Assembly (NCBI GenBank): GCA_009746045.1
Contig: RPFO01000213.1
Location: 2,846,837 to 2,910,836 of the forward strand
From: Mesostigma viride
Taxonomy: Eukaryota > Streptophyta > Mesostigmatophyceae > Mesostigmatales > Mesostigmataceae
Length of the DNA: 64,000 nucleotides
Direction of reading: 5' to 3'
Each line of letters starts with the position of its first letter. Position 1 is the stretch's first letter. The notes beneath the pieces were generated by a model. The model made no database searches and had not been told where the DNA came from. It saw nothing but the letters and a program-made list of their open reading frames with translations. Positions 63,697 through 64,000 of this stretch are shown here, piece by piece. The translations under genes were made by a program, and so were the position numbers.

Positions 63697-63996
63697 ATGT
63701 CCAGTCTGACGGTCGACATAAGGGGACGTCCATATCAGGACGCTGTTTTCCGGATTTTTGAGAAGGATCCCGATAAGAAGTGCCGGGATAAGAAATGTAA
63801 AAAGATGTCAATTACCAACCTCGGTCTGTGTGGGGAACACATCGTAGCTTTCGGAAAGGACATGATTTCCCGTCATTTGCAACAATACGTTGACAACAAT
63901 TGTGTGGGAGGGGCGCAGATGGACGTCCTTCTTGAGGATGGAGTGGACGGAGCCAAAAGGGCTGTAATTCGGCTGTCGGAAATGGATGATGACTAA
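63697..63996 (+). CDS. CX4CX10CX2H zinc-knuckle protein, copy 2
   Basis: 99 residues starting MSSLTVDIRG directly after TTTCGCAG. It contains CRDKKCKKMSITNLGLCGEH, with the same C-x4-C-KK-x8-C-x2-H spacing as the protein at 62554, so the two are paralogues or share a domain. An Asp-rich C-terminus (LSEMDDD) follows a region of mixed helix and strand. The upstream GGCCCGTATGTT...CGCAG block matches the one before the first copy. No known family is recognised. The stop at 63996 lies four bases from the window edge, so any downstream neighbour is unseen. Confidence 0.75.
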   Translation: MSSLTVDIRGRPYQDAVFRIFEKDPDKKCRDKKCKKMSITNLGLCGEHIVAFGKDMISRHLQQYVDNNCVGGAQMDVLLEDGVDGAKRAVIRLSEMDDD

Positions 63997-64000
63997 GAGG

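Overview
The window is a repeat- and transposon-dominated piece of a microbial eukaryote nuclear genome. LINE and Copia-type retrotransposons, LTR elements with 5-bp target-site duplications (TSDs), a long 71-bp satellite and kilobase-scale simple-sequence tracts all point that way. A large-genome unicellular alga would fit, but nothing here fixes the taxon. No host housekeeping gene, rRNA or convincing tRNA was found.

Layout. 1-3.56 kb: a REL-type LINE running off the left edge, then a 5'-truncated relative. 3.56-10.77 kb: a Copia-type LTR element (Copia-A) with a truncated 5' LTR and coding regions split by frame changes. 10.98-47.75 kb: a 71-bp satellite with higher-order structure, interrupted by (i) three copies of a ~510-bp repeat, one broken by a GC-rich insert, (ii) a non-autonomous LTR element (22478-25151), (iii) a decayed Copia element (Copia-B, 25165-32535), and (iv) a TTAA-flanked DNA element (35771-45273). 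The TTAA element carries a young Copia element (Copia-C, 36525-43323, minus strand) and two 206-bp palindromes. TSDs CAGGC, CATGG, TTAA and AGAAC let the empty sites be read back. 47.75-52.2 kb: minisatellite, foldback and tandem repeats. 52.2-60.57 kb: pyrimidine or purine tracts, GTAAG-type hexamer arrays, an AT-rich purine-loaded stretch and a 25-base N gap. 60.57-64 kb: a 109-bp tandem repeat, then a compact set of small intronless plus-strand genes, including MYND and CX4CX10CX2H zinc proteins, with shared 3' motifs.

Main points. All three Copia-type elements appear to carry the retropepsin-like domain between integrase and reverse transcriptase (GAG-IN-PR-RT-RH), not before integrase. 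The two readable copies also have a short D-x29-E integrase spacing and an HGDD reverse-transcriptase box. In Copia-C, gag and pol share one frame across a TGA followed by CTAG, a known readthrough context. The right-end gene cluster looks virus-like in its density, but its origin is unproven.

Limits. Many frame changes in the window act like single-base losses, so some broken genes may be assembly errors.
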